A stretch of DNA of 64,000 nucleotides from Agrobacterium tumefaciens (lineage in GTDB: Bacteria; Pseudomonadota; Alphaproteobacteria; Rhizobiales; Rhizobiaceae): NCBI RefSeq assembly GCF_005221325.1, contig NZ_CP039889.1, forward strand, positions 558,001 to 622,000, given 5' to 3'. Under the pieces are notes generated by a model, which saw only the letters and a list, made by a program, of their open reading frames with translations, was not told the origin of the DNA and did not search any database. Below are positions 28,883 through 38,020 of this stretch, one piece after another (the first letter of the stretch is position 1; each line of letters starts with the position of its first letter). The position numbers were made by a program, and so were the translations under genes.

Positions 28883-29788
28883 TCAGTCGATTTTTTGCGA
28901 AAGCTGGATTTCCCGCTTCAGGGCATCGCTCAGTGCCTGCGCCGCGATGGACAAGGGCGCACCGGAAGCGCGGGCTAGACCGAATTCCTGTGTGGCTTGC
29001 GGGACGAATGGTCGGGCGACAACGGGAAGGTGGCGGTAGAGGTTAGCATAAAAACTGCTGATGATCGTTACCCCCAACCCGTGCGCCACATAGGCGCAGG
29101 CGGAACTATTGGTATGGGTCTCGATCTTCACCATCGGCTTGACGCCGGCCTTCTTGAATACCTGATCGAGCGCCATACGGTTCGGCCGCTGCCGGCCGAT
29201 CAGGACGAGCGGAACATTGCGCAGATCCTTGACGGTGATTTCGGTGAGTTCAGCCAGCGGATGATCCTCCCGGACCACGCAGACGCTTTTGCCGGTCGCG
29301 ACACGTTCGACATCGATGCCCGGCCCAATCTCACCTTCCATCCGCAGGAAACCGAGATCGATCACCCGCTCACCCACCAGTTTGTTGATGGCGGTAGTCG
29401 TCTCGAAGAAGGTTTCGATACGCACGCCGGGAAAATCCCGGACATAATCGATCAGCATGGCGGGCGCGAAATTTTCCCACATGCTGCTCGGCAGGCCGAT
29501 GCGAACGATTTCCGGGCCGGCAGCACCATTGCGCAGATCTTCGGCGTGGCCGGACATGCGATCAACGGCGAGCAGCACGTTTTCGGCATCACGGGCAAGA
29601 AGTGCGGCCTCCGGCGTCGGAATGAGCCGCCCCTTGTCACGGGCAAACAGCGTCAGCGACAGATCCGATTCGAGCTGCGCCAGAAGCCGGCTGACACCGG
29701 ACTGGCTGAGACCCATAGCCTTGGCCGTGGCAATGGTCGAGCCGGTGGAAAGAAGCGTGCGCAGGACTTCGAGCTGCTTGATGTTCAT
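28883..29788 (-). CDS. LysR family transcriptional regulator
   Basis: 301-residue regulator. Residues 1-60 form the winged helix (MNIKQLEVLRTLLSTGSTIATAKAMGLSQSGVSRLLAQLE), followed by the linker helix and a periplasmic-binding-like effector domain (for example LRNVPLVLIGRQRPNR and HGLGVTIISSFYA). It lies immediately upstream of, and on the same strand as, the peptide-type ABC operon, with 180 bp between; it probably controls that operon in response to the imported compound. No clear Shine-Dalgarno is seen. Confidence 0.9.
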   Translation of the reverse strand: MNIKQLEVLRTLLSTGSTIATAKAMGLSQSGVSRLLAQLESDLSLTLFARDKGRLIPTPEAALLARDAENVLLAVDRMSGHAEDLRNGAAGPEIVRIGLPSSMWENFAPAMLIDYVRDFPGVRIETFFETTTAINKLVGERVIDLGFLRMEGEIGPGIDVERVATGKSVCVVREDHPLAELTEITVKDLRNVPLVLIGRQRPNRMALDQVFKKAGVKPMVKIETHTNSSACAYVAHGLGVTIISSFYANLYRHLPVVARPFVPQATQEFGLARASGAPLSIAAQALSDALKREIQLSQKID

Positions 29789-29968
29789 GAGGCCAGCACC
29801 AATGGATGAAAAACGAGCCGGTATCGGTTCAAACCTTTTGCCGCCGATAGTGCCTCATGTCACCGGTTTTTTATTCCACGTTCGATAGCCGCCTACAATT
29901 TCACATCATAGACCCTGTCATGGGTGGCCGCGTGCCTCACCCCGATGATGTCACCGGCTAAAAGGCCG

Positions 29969-31282
29969 CTATTCCTCGCGGAAGGCGCGGCTGATCTGGT
30001 CGGTGAGTGGTTTGGCGATATAGGACAGCGCCGTTCTTTCGCTGGTCTGGATGAAGGCCTCTGCGGGCATGCCCGGCACCAGCGGCGCATTTTTCAGCTT
30101 TTCCCGCTCCGTAACCGGTACGGAAATCCGCGCCAGATAATAGGAAAGACCGGTGCGCTGATCGGTGGTGATATCTGCCGCGATACGGCTTACATGGCCT
30201 TCCAGTTCCGGCGTGACGCGCTGATTGAAGGCGGTCATGCGCAGCATGGCCTTTTGCCCCACTTGCAGCTGGTCGATATCCTTCGGCACGATCTGCACCT
30301 CCAGCGCCAGTTCGTCTCCGTCAGGCACGATCAGCATGATCGGATCGGCGGGCGTCACTACGCCGCCGACCGTATGCACGGCCATTTCATGCACCATGCC
30401 CGATTGCGGCGCGACGATATCGATGCGCTTCAACTCATCTTCGGCGGCGACCTTGCGTTCGACGAATTCACCCATCTGCGCCTGTATCTCACGCAATTCC
30501 CGGCCGACCTCGGTGCGCAATTCCTGATCGATCTGCAGGATTTGCAGCTTCGTTTCGGTGATGCGCCCCGCCGTCTGCGCCTGATAGGCAATTTTTTCGC
30601 CGCGCTCGCCGCCGAAGGTCGCGGCCTGTGTCTGCAAGCTGTTCAGCCGCTGCACGGAGACGACACCCTGTTCACGCAGCGATTTCTGCGACGTGATTTC
30701 CGCTTCCAGCACCGCAAGGCCGTTATTGTAAGCGACTTCCTGCGCCTTCAGCCCTTCGATTTCATGCTCGAACTGGGTAATGCGTTCGGCAAGCTGCGCC
30801 TTGCGGCCCTCACGATAGGATTTGCGAAATTCAAACAGTTTCGCTTCGCTGCGCATGGCGGAGGCGACATCGGGATCGTCACTTCGCGCTATCAGAGCCT
30901 GCGGAAAGAGGAGTTCCGCAAGGTCGTCGCGCTCCGCTTCCAGCCTTGCCATGCGCGCGCCAAGCTCATCCAGACGCTTGGTGACGATGGCGAGATTGGC
31001 GCGGGTCTGGGTCGCGTCAAGACGCATGACCACCTCACCTGCCGTCACCCTGTCGCCCTCATTCACCAGGATTTCGCCGACGACACCACCTTTTGGATGC
31101 TGCACCTTCTTCGTATAGGAATCCACCACCAGATGACCGGAGGCAACCACCGCGCCGGCAAGATTGGTCGTCGCGGCCCAGCCGCCGACACCGGCGAGCA
31201 ACGCGACGCCTGCGGCAAGGCTGGCAAGAAGATGTTTGCGGATGGAGCGGGAGACATGGGTTCGCTGGTCAATGTTTGACAT
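29969..31282 (-). CDS. hasE: Type I secretion membrane fusion protein, HlyD/PrtE/HasE family
   Basis: 437-residue adaptor linking the inner-membrane exporter ATPase to an outer-membrane TolC channel. One membrane helix near residues 18-36 (LASLAAGVALLAGVGGW), a beta-barrel/lipoyl part VVASGHLVVDSYTKKVQHPKGG, long coiled-coil hairpin at about 80-290, and the HlyD C-terminal segment PGMPAEAFIQTSERTALSYIAKPL. AAGGAG is six bases before ATG 31282. It overlaps the end of the ATPase gene by 14 bases. It is probably dedicated to the hemophore encoded two genes upstream; no TolC gene is present here. Confidence 0.9.
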   Translation of the reverse strand: MSNIDQRTHVSRSIRKHLLASLAAGVALLAGVGGWAATTNLAGAVVASGHLVVDSYTKKVQHPKGGVVGEILVNEGDRVTAGEVVMRLDATQTRANLAIVTKRLDELGARMARLEAERDDLAELLFPQALIARSDDPDVASAMRSEAKLFEFRKSYREGRKAQLAERITQFEHEIEGLKAQEVAYNNGLAVLEAEITSQKSLREQGVVSVQRLNSLQTQAATFGGERGEKIAYQAQTAGRITETKLQILQIDQELRTEVGRELREIQAQMGEFVERKVAAEDELKRIDIVAPQSGMVHEMAVHTVGGVVTPADPIMLIVPDGDELALEVQIVPKDIDQLQVGQKAMLRMTAFNQRVTPELEGHVSRIAADITTDQRTGLSYYLARISVPVTEREKLKNAPLVPGMPAEAFIQTSERTALSYIAKPLTDQISRAFREE

Positions 31283-33116
31283 CGGCATCTCCTTCCTGGC
31301 TCTGCTCATCCTGAACATCGTCCACCAGCGCGGGTTTGGGTTGAGCATTGGCAACGACACGCAGCGGCGAGACGGTCTGGGCGGATGCGGTAAATCCCTT
31401 GACCGCCTGCGCCTGCGGAGCGCGCAGCACCTTCGACAGCACCTCGTCGCGTGGACCGAAAGCCTTCATTCGCCCCTCTTCCATCATCAGTATGAAATCG
31501 ACGGCGCCGATCGCACTCGGCCGGTGGGCGACGACGACGACAATGCCGCCCCGCGCCTTGACCGATGTAATCGCCTTGACCACGGCGGCCTCGCCTTCGG
31601 CATCGAGATTGGCGTTCGGCTCATCCAGCACCACGATAAAGGGATCGCCGTAGAGCGCGCGGGCGAGACCGATACGCTGGCGCTGTCCGGCCGAAAGTGC
31701 AGAACCCGCCTCGCCGATATTACTGTCATAACCTTTTTCAAAGCGCAGGATCAGTTCATGTGCTCCGGCCGCCCTGGCCGCTGCGATGATGGCCTCTGGA
31801 TCGGGATTATCCTCGAAGCGGGAAATATTCTCGCCGATCGTGCCATCGAACAGCTCCACCCCTTGCGGCAGATAACCGATATGACGGCCGAGCGTTTCGC
31901 GATCCCACTGATCGAAGCTCGCGCCATCAAGCCGCACCTTGCCGGCAGCGGGCATCCAGGCGCCGGTGAGAATGCGCGCGAGCGTGGATTTACCGGAGCC
32001 GGAAGGGCCGATGACACCGAGCGCGTTTCCGGCGGTTACGACAAAACCAAGCCCGGTGACGGTAAGCTTTCTTTCTCCCGGCGGAACGATGGTGACATTC
32101 TCGACCCGCAGCTCCTTTTCAGGCTTTGGCAGGGCCATGGCAGCGGCACTGGCCGGCATCTGCGCAAAAAGCTCTCTCAGCCGCGCCCAGCTCTGCCGGG
32201 CGGCGACGAAAGACTTCCAGTTGGAAATGGCAAGATCGACGGGCGCCAGTGCCCGGCCCATCATGATCGAACTCGCGATCATCACACCACCCGAGGCTTC
32301 CTGCCTGATGACCAGCCAGGCGCCCACCGCCAGAATGGCCGATTGCAGCACGACCCGCAGCGATTTCGCGAGATTGCCGAGACCACCGGCCACATCACCC
32401 GCCTTGCGGTTGGCGGCGAGATAGGCCTCGTTGGAATTCTGCCAGCGTTTGCCGAGCCGGCGGCCCAGCCCCATGGCCTGCACGACCTCGGCATTGCGGC
32501 GCGAGGCTTCCAGCTGCCGGTTGCGGGCCATGTTTTCCACCATGGTGTCGCGGATCGGTTTCTGGGAAAAAATGTTCGTGAGGATCGTGAGCGATACCAG
32601 CAGCACGGCGCCGGCGAGTGCGGTCACGCCAATCCAGACATGAAAGAGAAAACATATGCCGAGATAAAGCGGCATCCACGGCAGATCGAAAAAGGCGGTC
32701 GGCCCTGTGCCGGAGAGGAAACCGCGCACATTGTCGAGATCGCGCAGCGGCTGCAGGCCATCGCCCGGCATGCGGTTGACGAGCGGCAGGCGTACCACCG
32801 CGTCATGCACCCTGCCGGAATAACGCATGTCGAAATCTTCGCCGATGCGGATCAGAACACGCGCGCGGATGATATCAAGCAGGCACTGGAAGCCATAAAG
32901 TCCAAGTGCAAAGAGCGCGAGCCCGACCAGTGTCGGCAGGCTGCCGCTGGCCAGCACCCGGTCATAGACCTGCAGCATGAAGAGCGGCGACGTCAGCGCC
33001 AATATGTTGACCACGCCACTGACGAGGGCGACGCCGAGAAATGTGCTTTTAAGGGGCGAAACAACCGCCGCAGTGAGGGACTGCGGCGGCGTCTGCTGGT
33101 GGTTTTGAAAGCCCAC
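31269..33116 (-). CDS. hasD: Type I secretion ABC exporter ATPase/permease, PrtD/HasD family
   Basis: 615-residue exporter with an N-terminal membrane domain (hydrophobic segments near 25-50, 60-85, 145-185, 255-280) and a C-terminal ATPase (Walker [10 protein letters not shown], signature LSAGQRQR, Walker B FIVVLDEPNANLDAEG). The FFDLPWMPLYLGICF stretch is typical of the PrtD/HasD/AprD group that exports RTX proteases and hemophores. Start is GTG at 33116, 14 bases after the hemophore stop, with AAGGAAA upstream. A C-terminal extension of about 40 residues follows the ATPase. It should export the HasA-like protein by its C-terminal signal. Confidence 0.9.
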   Translation of the reverse strand: MGFQNHQQTPPQSLTAAVVSPLKSTFLGVALVSGVVNILALTSPLFMLQVYDRVLASGSLPTLVGLALFALGLYGFQCLLDIIRARVLIRIGEDFDMRYSGRVHDAVVRLPLVNRMPGDGLQPLRDLDNVRGFLSGTGPTAFFDLPWMPLYLGICFLFHVWIGVTALAGAVLLVSLTILTNIFSQKPIRDTMVENMARNRQLEASRRNAEVVQAMGLGRRLGKRWQNSNEAYLAANRKAGDVAGGLGNLAKSLRVVLQSAILAVGAWLVIRQEASGGVMIASSIMMGRALAPVDLAISNWKSFVAARQSWARLRELFAQMPASAAAMALPKPEKELRVENVTIVPPGERKLTVTGLGFVVTAGNALGVIGPSGSGKSTLARILTGAWMPAAGKVRLDGASFDQWDRETLGRHIGYLPQGVELFDGTIGENISRFEDNPDPEAIIAAARAAGAHELILRFEKGYDSNIGEAGSALSAGQRQRIGLARALYGDPFIVVLDEPNANLDAEGEAAVVKAITSVKARGGIVVVVAHRPSAIGAVDFILMMEEGRMKAFGPRDEVLSKVLRAPQAQAVKGFTASAQTVSPLRVVANAQPKPALVDDVQDEQSQEGDADVKH

Positions 33117-33130
33117 AGCCTGTTTTTCCT

Positions 33131-33886
33131 TTACGCGGCAAGCGCCAATGCGCTGGCGAAAATGAAGTCCGATGCGTCGAGTACATTTGCATCGACGCCA
33201 TTCAGCGTGATGGAGACGGACGTGTCTGTTGCGGAAAGGATAACGGCATTTCCGTTATCATTATACCACAACAAATCGTCCACCGAAGTTGCGCCCCAGG
33301 CGGAGACATCAAGCGTATCCGTGCCGTCCTGATACCCGTAGGTTCCGGTCGGGCCAGCCTGCACGACATCATTGCCGCCGGAGAACACGAAGGTGTCCGC
33401 GCCGGCAAAGCCAGTCAGGGTGTTGGAGGCAGCCGTATCCTCGATCACCGTGCCGGTGGCCGCGAAGTAATCATAGAAGCCGGCCAGCGAACCGAAACGG
33501 GCAAGCTGGTAGACGGCGAGATCGAGAAGATCGCGGGCACCGGCCAGCGAGTAGGCGCTATCAGGGTCGATCAGCAGTTCCTGCTGGCTGACCGCGATGC
33601 CGTTGGTGGACTGGCTGTAGCCGGTGCCCAGAACGATGCTGTCGACCGAACCCGTCAGGTTGCCCTGGGAGTACTGCAGAGCGCCGCTCATGACGATGCC
33701 CTTGCCGCCGGAGCTGCCATCGCCCCACGCCTCATAGGTCGTGTTCGGATCGATGGTGGTGGTGGCGAGAGAGCTGGTCTGAGCGTCGTAGAACGCACCA
33801 TAGGTCGAACCGAAACCGCTCGTCCAACCGTTGAGGTAACCGATCAGATTGGAGGAAGACTGCGTCAGTTGAATTGTGGTAGCCAT
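33131..33886 (-). CDS. hasA: HasA-like secreted hemophore with RTX-like C-terminal part
   Basis: 251-residue acidic secreted protein without N-terminal signal peptide. Residues about 14-90 line up by eye with HasA: YLNGWTSGFG (17-26) matches the YLGQWASTFG region, and SGALQYSQGNLTGSVDSIVLG matches the strand and loop around the heme-ligand tyrosine, giving Tyr72 as that residue. Residues about 152-178 read NTLTGFAGADTFVFSGGNDVV, an RTX-like block. The last residues ALALAA resemble the HasA C-terminal export signal. The chain has no His and no Cys, so classical His32/His83 equivalents are missing. It sits between the receptor and secretion genes. CAAAGGAG precedes the ATG. Confidence 0.75.
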   Translation of the reverse strand: MATTIQLTQSSSNLIGYLNGWTSGFGSTYGAFYDAQTSSLATTTIDPNTTYEAWGDGSSGGKGIVMSGALQYSQGNLTGSVDSIVLGTGYSQSTNGIAVSQQELLIDPDSAYSLAGARDLLDLAVYQLARFGSLAGFYDYFAATGTVIEDTAASNTLTGFAGADTFVFSGGNDVVQAGPTGTYGYQDGTDTLDVSAWGATSVDDLLWYNDNGNAVILSATDTSVSITLNGVDANVLDASDFIFASALALAA

Positions 33887-33989
33887 AGGTGTACTCCTTT
33901 GCTGGCCAATAGAGGTACCTTCGTCCTGTAGCGAAGGCGTTTTATCTCCGGGGCGGGCTGCAACCCAGCCCGGAGAATTCTTCCACGTC

Positions 33990-36764
33990 TCAGAACTTCA
34001 CGTTCATCGTCGCGATAAAAGTGCGGCCCGGCGCCGTGTAGGAGCTTGCCGCCGGGATATATTTGCGGTCCGTAAGGTTGTTGACGGCGAAACGAAGCGT
34101 GGCCTTGTCGTTGAAAGCGTAGGAACCGTAGAGGTCCACCGTCGTATAGGGATCGGTCACCTCACGCAGATTGCCCTCCGTATCCAGCGTGCGCGACTGG
34201 GTTGGCGTAACGTGGTTGAGCCTTGCACCCAGCGAGAATTTTTCATCGAAGAAACGCATGCCGCCATCGAGCGTCAGCTTCATCTTGGGCGCGACATCGC
34301 CCGGCCAGGCAACGATTTCACCTGATGTGGTGGCCGCGCTGTTGGAGAAAACCTGTGTCTTTTCAGGCCATTCCGTTTTCAAAATCGTTGCCGAGCCGCC
34401 GATCCAGAAACTGCGGGCATCGTAATTGCCCTCGAATTCCAGCCCGCGCATATAGGTCGTGCCATCCAGATTGACGAAGCTGGTATAGGTACGGTCGAGG
34501 ACCTGATCCGTGACGAGATACCCAAGAGCGATATAGTCCTTCACCTCCCGGCGGAAGGCGGCCATTTTGATGCGCAGGGAATCGTCGTCCAGCAGCACGC
34601 CGTCGAAACTCATATTCGCACCGATTTCATAGGTCGTCGCTTTTTCGGCGCGCAGAGCCTGGTTCGGAGCGTATTCATATCCGGCGCTATCACCCGGACG
34701 CGCACCGGCAAAAAATGCCTCGAGAATGGTCGGCGGGCGCAGGCTCTGGGAATAGCTCACATAGGGGCGGAACCAATCGACGGGTTTCAGTTCGATGGTG
34801 GCCGAGGGCAACCAGGCGCTGTAGGTGCGATCGATATCGACAGTGTGCTCGGGGTATTCGGTGACCGGTATCGGATCACTGGTTGTTCCGGTTCCGGGCA
34901 TGCAACCTGCCGAGGCGTTTGGCCAGGCACGCGCGAGATAAAGCGCGTAACGTGTCGCCCAGCTGGGATTTGCCGGAAGAAAAACCTGATTGAAATAGTT
35001 CAGGGGCGTATAGTGATTACGCACGGGATCGCACGCGACAGACGTGTCAATGAGGTAGCTGCGGGTGCTGTAATAGGTGGCCGACCCTTTGAGGCGCGAC
35101 CAATCATAACGCACACCACCGCTGAGCGTGATCCAATCCGCCGGCTCCAATTGCCCGTTTAGAAACAGGCTGGCGACGTCACGCCGTCCGGCAGGGCTGA
35201 AAGCCGTGTAGCTGCTGGCATAGGAGGGATTCTGTGCGATTGTGGCACTCGTCGCAACGGATGTCGCGATGTCCCGGAAGGCTTCAGCTCCGTAATTCAA
35301 GCTGAGCGCGCCCGCCGCCGTATCAAAGCGACTGGTATTTTCCAGGCTGCCACCGAAGCTGCGCAGGCCCATGTCAAGGTTCGTTTCGGCCGCGTATCTC
35401 GTGCGCGCCGCCCGCAATTCATGCGTCATATTATCGTTCAGCCACAGCGACGACTTGAAGTCGATAAGCTCGCTCTCCGGGTCCCAGTCCAGCTTCGCAA
35501 CGACACTGTCATTGCGCACGCTTTCCCGGTCGATGGCAGTGGAAGCGCCCTGAACGAAATCATTCTCCTGATGCATCCACGAAAGCGAGGCCTTTACATC
35601 GCCAAAATCGCCTTCACTCTTGAAAAACGTCGACCACCCATCACGGCCCAAGAGGTCTTTCATCGTCAGCGCGGTGTTCCGCGCCTCGCCTTTTGTCCCG
35701 ATCTTGTATTCATCCATGATCGTGCGGCTATAACCGGCGACAAAGGAAAGGGGACCATCCGGCTCGCGAACGGCACCGAGAACCGAGCCCTGAAAATCAT
35801 AACCATTGGTGCCGCGGGAAACATTCACTTCCCCACCCTTGTTTTCACCTGCGGCAATCAGATCATCGGCGCTGACGGTGCGGAATTCCACCTTGCCGCC
35901 CAGCGAGCCAGCGTTGCCTGAGCGCGCATTGGTTATTTTCTCGATTTCGACGGCACGGATAAAGGCGACATCGACATAACTCTGACCGGCGCTTGCGGTA
36001 TAGCTGGCGGTGCCACCGAACGCCGCACCACGCTGTGCGTTCTGTCGCGCGCCGTCGATGGAGACGACCACGCGGCCGCTTTCCTGCAAGCCGCGCACAT
36101 TGGGTGAAACGGTGGGGAAGCTGCCATTGCCCTCGCCGGCATAAACCCCGGAGACCCGGTTGAAAACATCGCGCGTGTTGCGCACGCCGGCCGACTGGAT
36201 CGCTTCGCGACTGACCACGCTGACGCTGGCGGGCGTTTCATAAACCCAGTCTGGCGTTCCCTGATAACCGGAGCCGGCGAGGGCGTTGCGTCCGGTCTTG
36301 CCGGTTACGGTGATGGTTTCGAGAACGGTCGTACCCGCCGCCCCGGAAAGATCGACAGTGGATTCCCCTGTGCCGATGATCACCGTTCTGCCATTTCCGG
36401 CGATGCGGAAGTTGATACCCGTGCCGGCCAGAAGTCGCGACAGGGCCTCTCGCACCGTCAAACTGCCGGTGACGGCATTAGTGCGCACATTGCCGGCCGT
36501 CGGCGTGGCAAGCGTGACCTGAAGGCCGGATTGCCGGCCGAAAGCGCCAACGACTGATGACAACGACTGGGCGGGAATATTGAATGGACGCGTCGCCCCC
36601 TGCTCACCGCCCGGCTGCCTGGAATTGGCGGCATCCGCTCCGGTCTGGGCAAGAACGGGGGGCGCGAATGAAATGGCTACCGCTGTTGTCGCCAGCAACG
36701 TGGCCCTGCGGGTCTGCCCTGCCGCTTTTTTCCCTGAACCGGTCCTGCATATCTGGAGGCGCAT
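33990..36764 (-). CDS. hasR: TonB-dependent heme/hemophore receptor with STN signalling domain, HasR-like
   Basis: 924-residue outer-membrane receptor. After the signal peptide (ATTAVAISFAPPVLAQ) comes an STN domain at about residues 58-130 (FNIPAQSLSSVVGAFGRQSGLQV, LTVREALSRLLAGTG), then plug and barrel. YSQSLRPPTILEAFFAG and YAPNQALRAEKATTYEIG resemble the FRAP and NPNL motifs of heme receptors. The end, GRTFIATMNVKF, is a normal barrel terminus. The STN domain should touch the FecR-type regulator encoded upstream, making this a transducer as well as a transporter. Context with hasA, D and E points to a hemophore receptor rather than a siderophore receptor. Confidence 0.83.
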   Translation of the reverse strand: MRLQICRTGSGKKAAGQTRRATLLATTAVAISFAPPVLAQTGADAANSRQPGGEQGATRPFNIPAQSLSSVVGAFGRQSGLQVTLATPTAGNVRTNAVTGSLTVREALSRLLAGTGINFRIAGNGRTVIIGTGESTVDLSGAAGTTVLETITVTGKTGRNALAGSGYQGTPDWVYETPASVSVVSREAIQSAGVRNTRDVFNRVSGVYAGEGNGSFPTVSPNVRGLQESGRVVVSIDGARQNAQRGAAFGGTASYTASAGQSYVDVAFIRAVEIEKITNARSGNAGSLGGKVEFRTVSADDLIAAGENKGGEVNVSRGTNGYDFQGSVLGAVREPDGPLSFVAGYSRTIMDEYKIGTKGEARNTALTMKDLLGRDGWSTFFKSEGDFGDVKASLSWMHQENDFVQGASTAIDRESVRNDSVVAKLDWDPESELIDFKSSLWLNDNMTHELRAARTRYAAETNLDMGLRSFGGSLENTSRFDTAAGALSLNYGAEAFRDIATSVATSATIAQNPSYASSYTAFSPAGRRDVASLFLNGQLEPADWITLSGGVRYDWSRLKGSATYYSTRSYLIDTSVACDPVRNHYTPLNYFNQVFLPANPSWATRYALYLARAWPNASAGCMPGTGTTSDPIPVTEYPEHTVDIDRTYSAWLPSATIELKPVDWFRPYVSYSQSLRPPTILEAFFAGARPGDSAGYEYAPNQALRAEKATTYEIGANMSFDGVLLDDDSLRIKMAAFRREVKDYIALGYLVTDQVLDRTYTSFVNLDGTTYMRGLEFEGNYDARSFWIGGSATILKTEWPEKTQVFSNSAATTSGEIVAWPGDVAPKMKLTLDGGMRFFDEKFSLGARLNHVTPTQSRTLDTEGNLREVTDPYTTVDLYGSYAFNDKATLRFAVNNLTDRKYIPAASSYTAPGRTFIATMNVKF

Positions 36765-36823
36765 AATGCTTCTGTCTTCCTGTCTTTCGCTCCGGAAATA
36801 TCTTGACCGGATTACTCAACAAA

Positions 36824-36851
36824 AAGACGATTGCCGCGTCGATTTTTTTCA
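36824..36851 (-). promoter_or_regulatory. Possible ECF-sigma promoter of the receptor gene
   Basis: On the minus strand TGAAAA (36851-36846) and CGTCTT (36829-36824) are separated by 16 bases and lie about 60 bases upstream of the receptor ATG. The layout recalls FecI-type promoters (GAAA at -35, CGTC at -10). No experimental support; weak motif. Confidence 0.3.
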
Positions 36852-36913
36852 GGGTTTCGGAAGAAATTTTATAAATTACTGAAAATAAATAATATTTTCT
36901 GCTTCTGCCCCTT

Positions 36914-37909
36914 TCAGAAGCGGGTAATGATGCGGGCTGAACCGCCGATCGCATGCACCTTGCCCCTATAAGGTTCCACGAGGGCTTCCAGCGCCCGGTC
37001 CGGGTCGCGCAGATCGTAAAATCCCGTCACCTTCTGCTCGGCCAGCCGCTTGTCGGCCATGGTCAGCCATGCGGGGTGATAACGCTGGATCTGCTCCACC
37101 ACCGAGCCTATCGTCGCATCGACCACATAGAGTTCGCCCTTGCGCCAGCCGCCAATATCTTCGACCGGGACATTCTCTTTGCGGATCGCGCCGGCGGCGT
37201 CGACGACCAGCATCTCGCCCGGCACAAGCCGCGTTGGCGGCGCGTTGCGGAAGGAAGCTTCCACGGAACCATGGGCAAGTGCGACCTGCGTCACGCCATC
37301 CGTCAAGTCGACGTCAAATGCGGTCCCCAGCACCTGAACGGTCACGTTCTTCGCCTCCACGACAAAGGGACGGGCTTTATCCGGCACGACATCGAAGAAG
37401 GCTTCCCCCTTCAACACTTTCACGGTGCGACGGCCATCCCTGAAATCCGTGGAAAGAGCGCTTGCCGCGGCAAGCTCTACCTTGCTGCCGTCCTCGAGGG
37501 TGATGGTACGGCTTTCGGCCGTGCCGGTCTGATAATCCGCTTCAATGCGAACAGAAAATGTCGGAATGAACAGCACCGCGAGACAGAGCGATGCCGCCGC
37601 CACGGCGATACCCGCGTAATGCCTGACGGACCAGCGCCGTCGCGTTGGATTTATCGCCGCCTTGCCCGGCAGATGCGCAGCGTCTTCCCAGAGGCTCTTG
37701 AATTCCGGTTCGACCAGGCCGAGGTTCCGCCAGGTCTTGCATGTCCGTTCCCAGGCGAGGCGGTTTCCCGGCGATGCCGCCAGCCATCGCTCGAATTCCG
37801 CCTTCAATCGCGGTTCCGTCGCGCCCCCCTGCAGCCGCAGCAGCCAGTCGGCCGCCTCTTCCGCCTTCCCGGTCGGCAATTCAATCTTCTTATCGGGATC
37901 AACAGTCAT
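36914..37909 (-). CDS. fecR: FecR-type anti-sigma / sigma regulator
   Basis: 331-residue inner-membrane regulator. The N-terminal cytoplasmic part (about 10-85) has the FecR fold stretch AEEAADWLLRLQGGATEPRLKAEFERWLAASPGNRLAWERT; one membrane span lies near 98-117 (YAGIAVAAASLCLAVLFIP); the periplasmic part has the FecR repeat (TITLEDGSKVELAAASALS, RTVKVLKGEAFFDVVPDKARPFVVEA, VQVLGTAFDV). It should transmit the state of the HasR-like STN domain to the sigma factor encoded just upstream. Equivalent to HasS in Has systems. Confidence 0.93.
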   Translation of the reverse strand: MTVDPDKKIELPTGKAEEAADWLLRLQGGATEPRLKAEFERWLAASPGNRLAWERTCKTWRNLGLVEPEFKSLWEDAAHLPGKAAINPTRRRWSVRHYAGIAVAAASLCLAVLFIPTFSVRIEADYQTGTAESRTITLEDGSKVELAAASALSTDFRDGRRTVKVLKGEAFFDVVPDKARPFVVEAKNVTVQVLGTAFDVDLTDGVTQVALAHGSVEASFRNAPPTRLVPGEMLVVDAAGAIRKENVPVEDIGGWRKGELYVVDATIGSVVEQIQRYHPAWLTMADKRLAEQKVTGFYDLRDPDRALEALVEPYRGKVHAIGGSARIITRF

Positions 37910-38020
37910 TGAACCGGGCCAGTTCCTTTACGAGGCAGACGGGAAGCGTCATTTTTCTCAATTGCTATAAAGACGTTTGACGACGGGATTTTTTTCACAA
38001 GGCAGGACAATAAGGCTATT

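Noticed and set aside
31164..33332. Plus-strand frame of 722 codons opposite the type I secretion genes
   Set aside because: Antisense to the well-supported exporter ATPase and adaptor; composition is atypical and no domain or ribosome site is seen.
33990..36764. Ferric citrate receptor (FecA) for the STN-containing receptor
   Set aside because: FecI/FecR/STN would suit FecA, but the FRAP- and NPNL-like motifs and the adjacent hemophore and secretion genes favour a HasR-like heme receptor.
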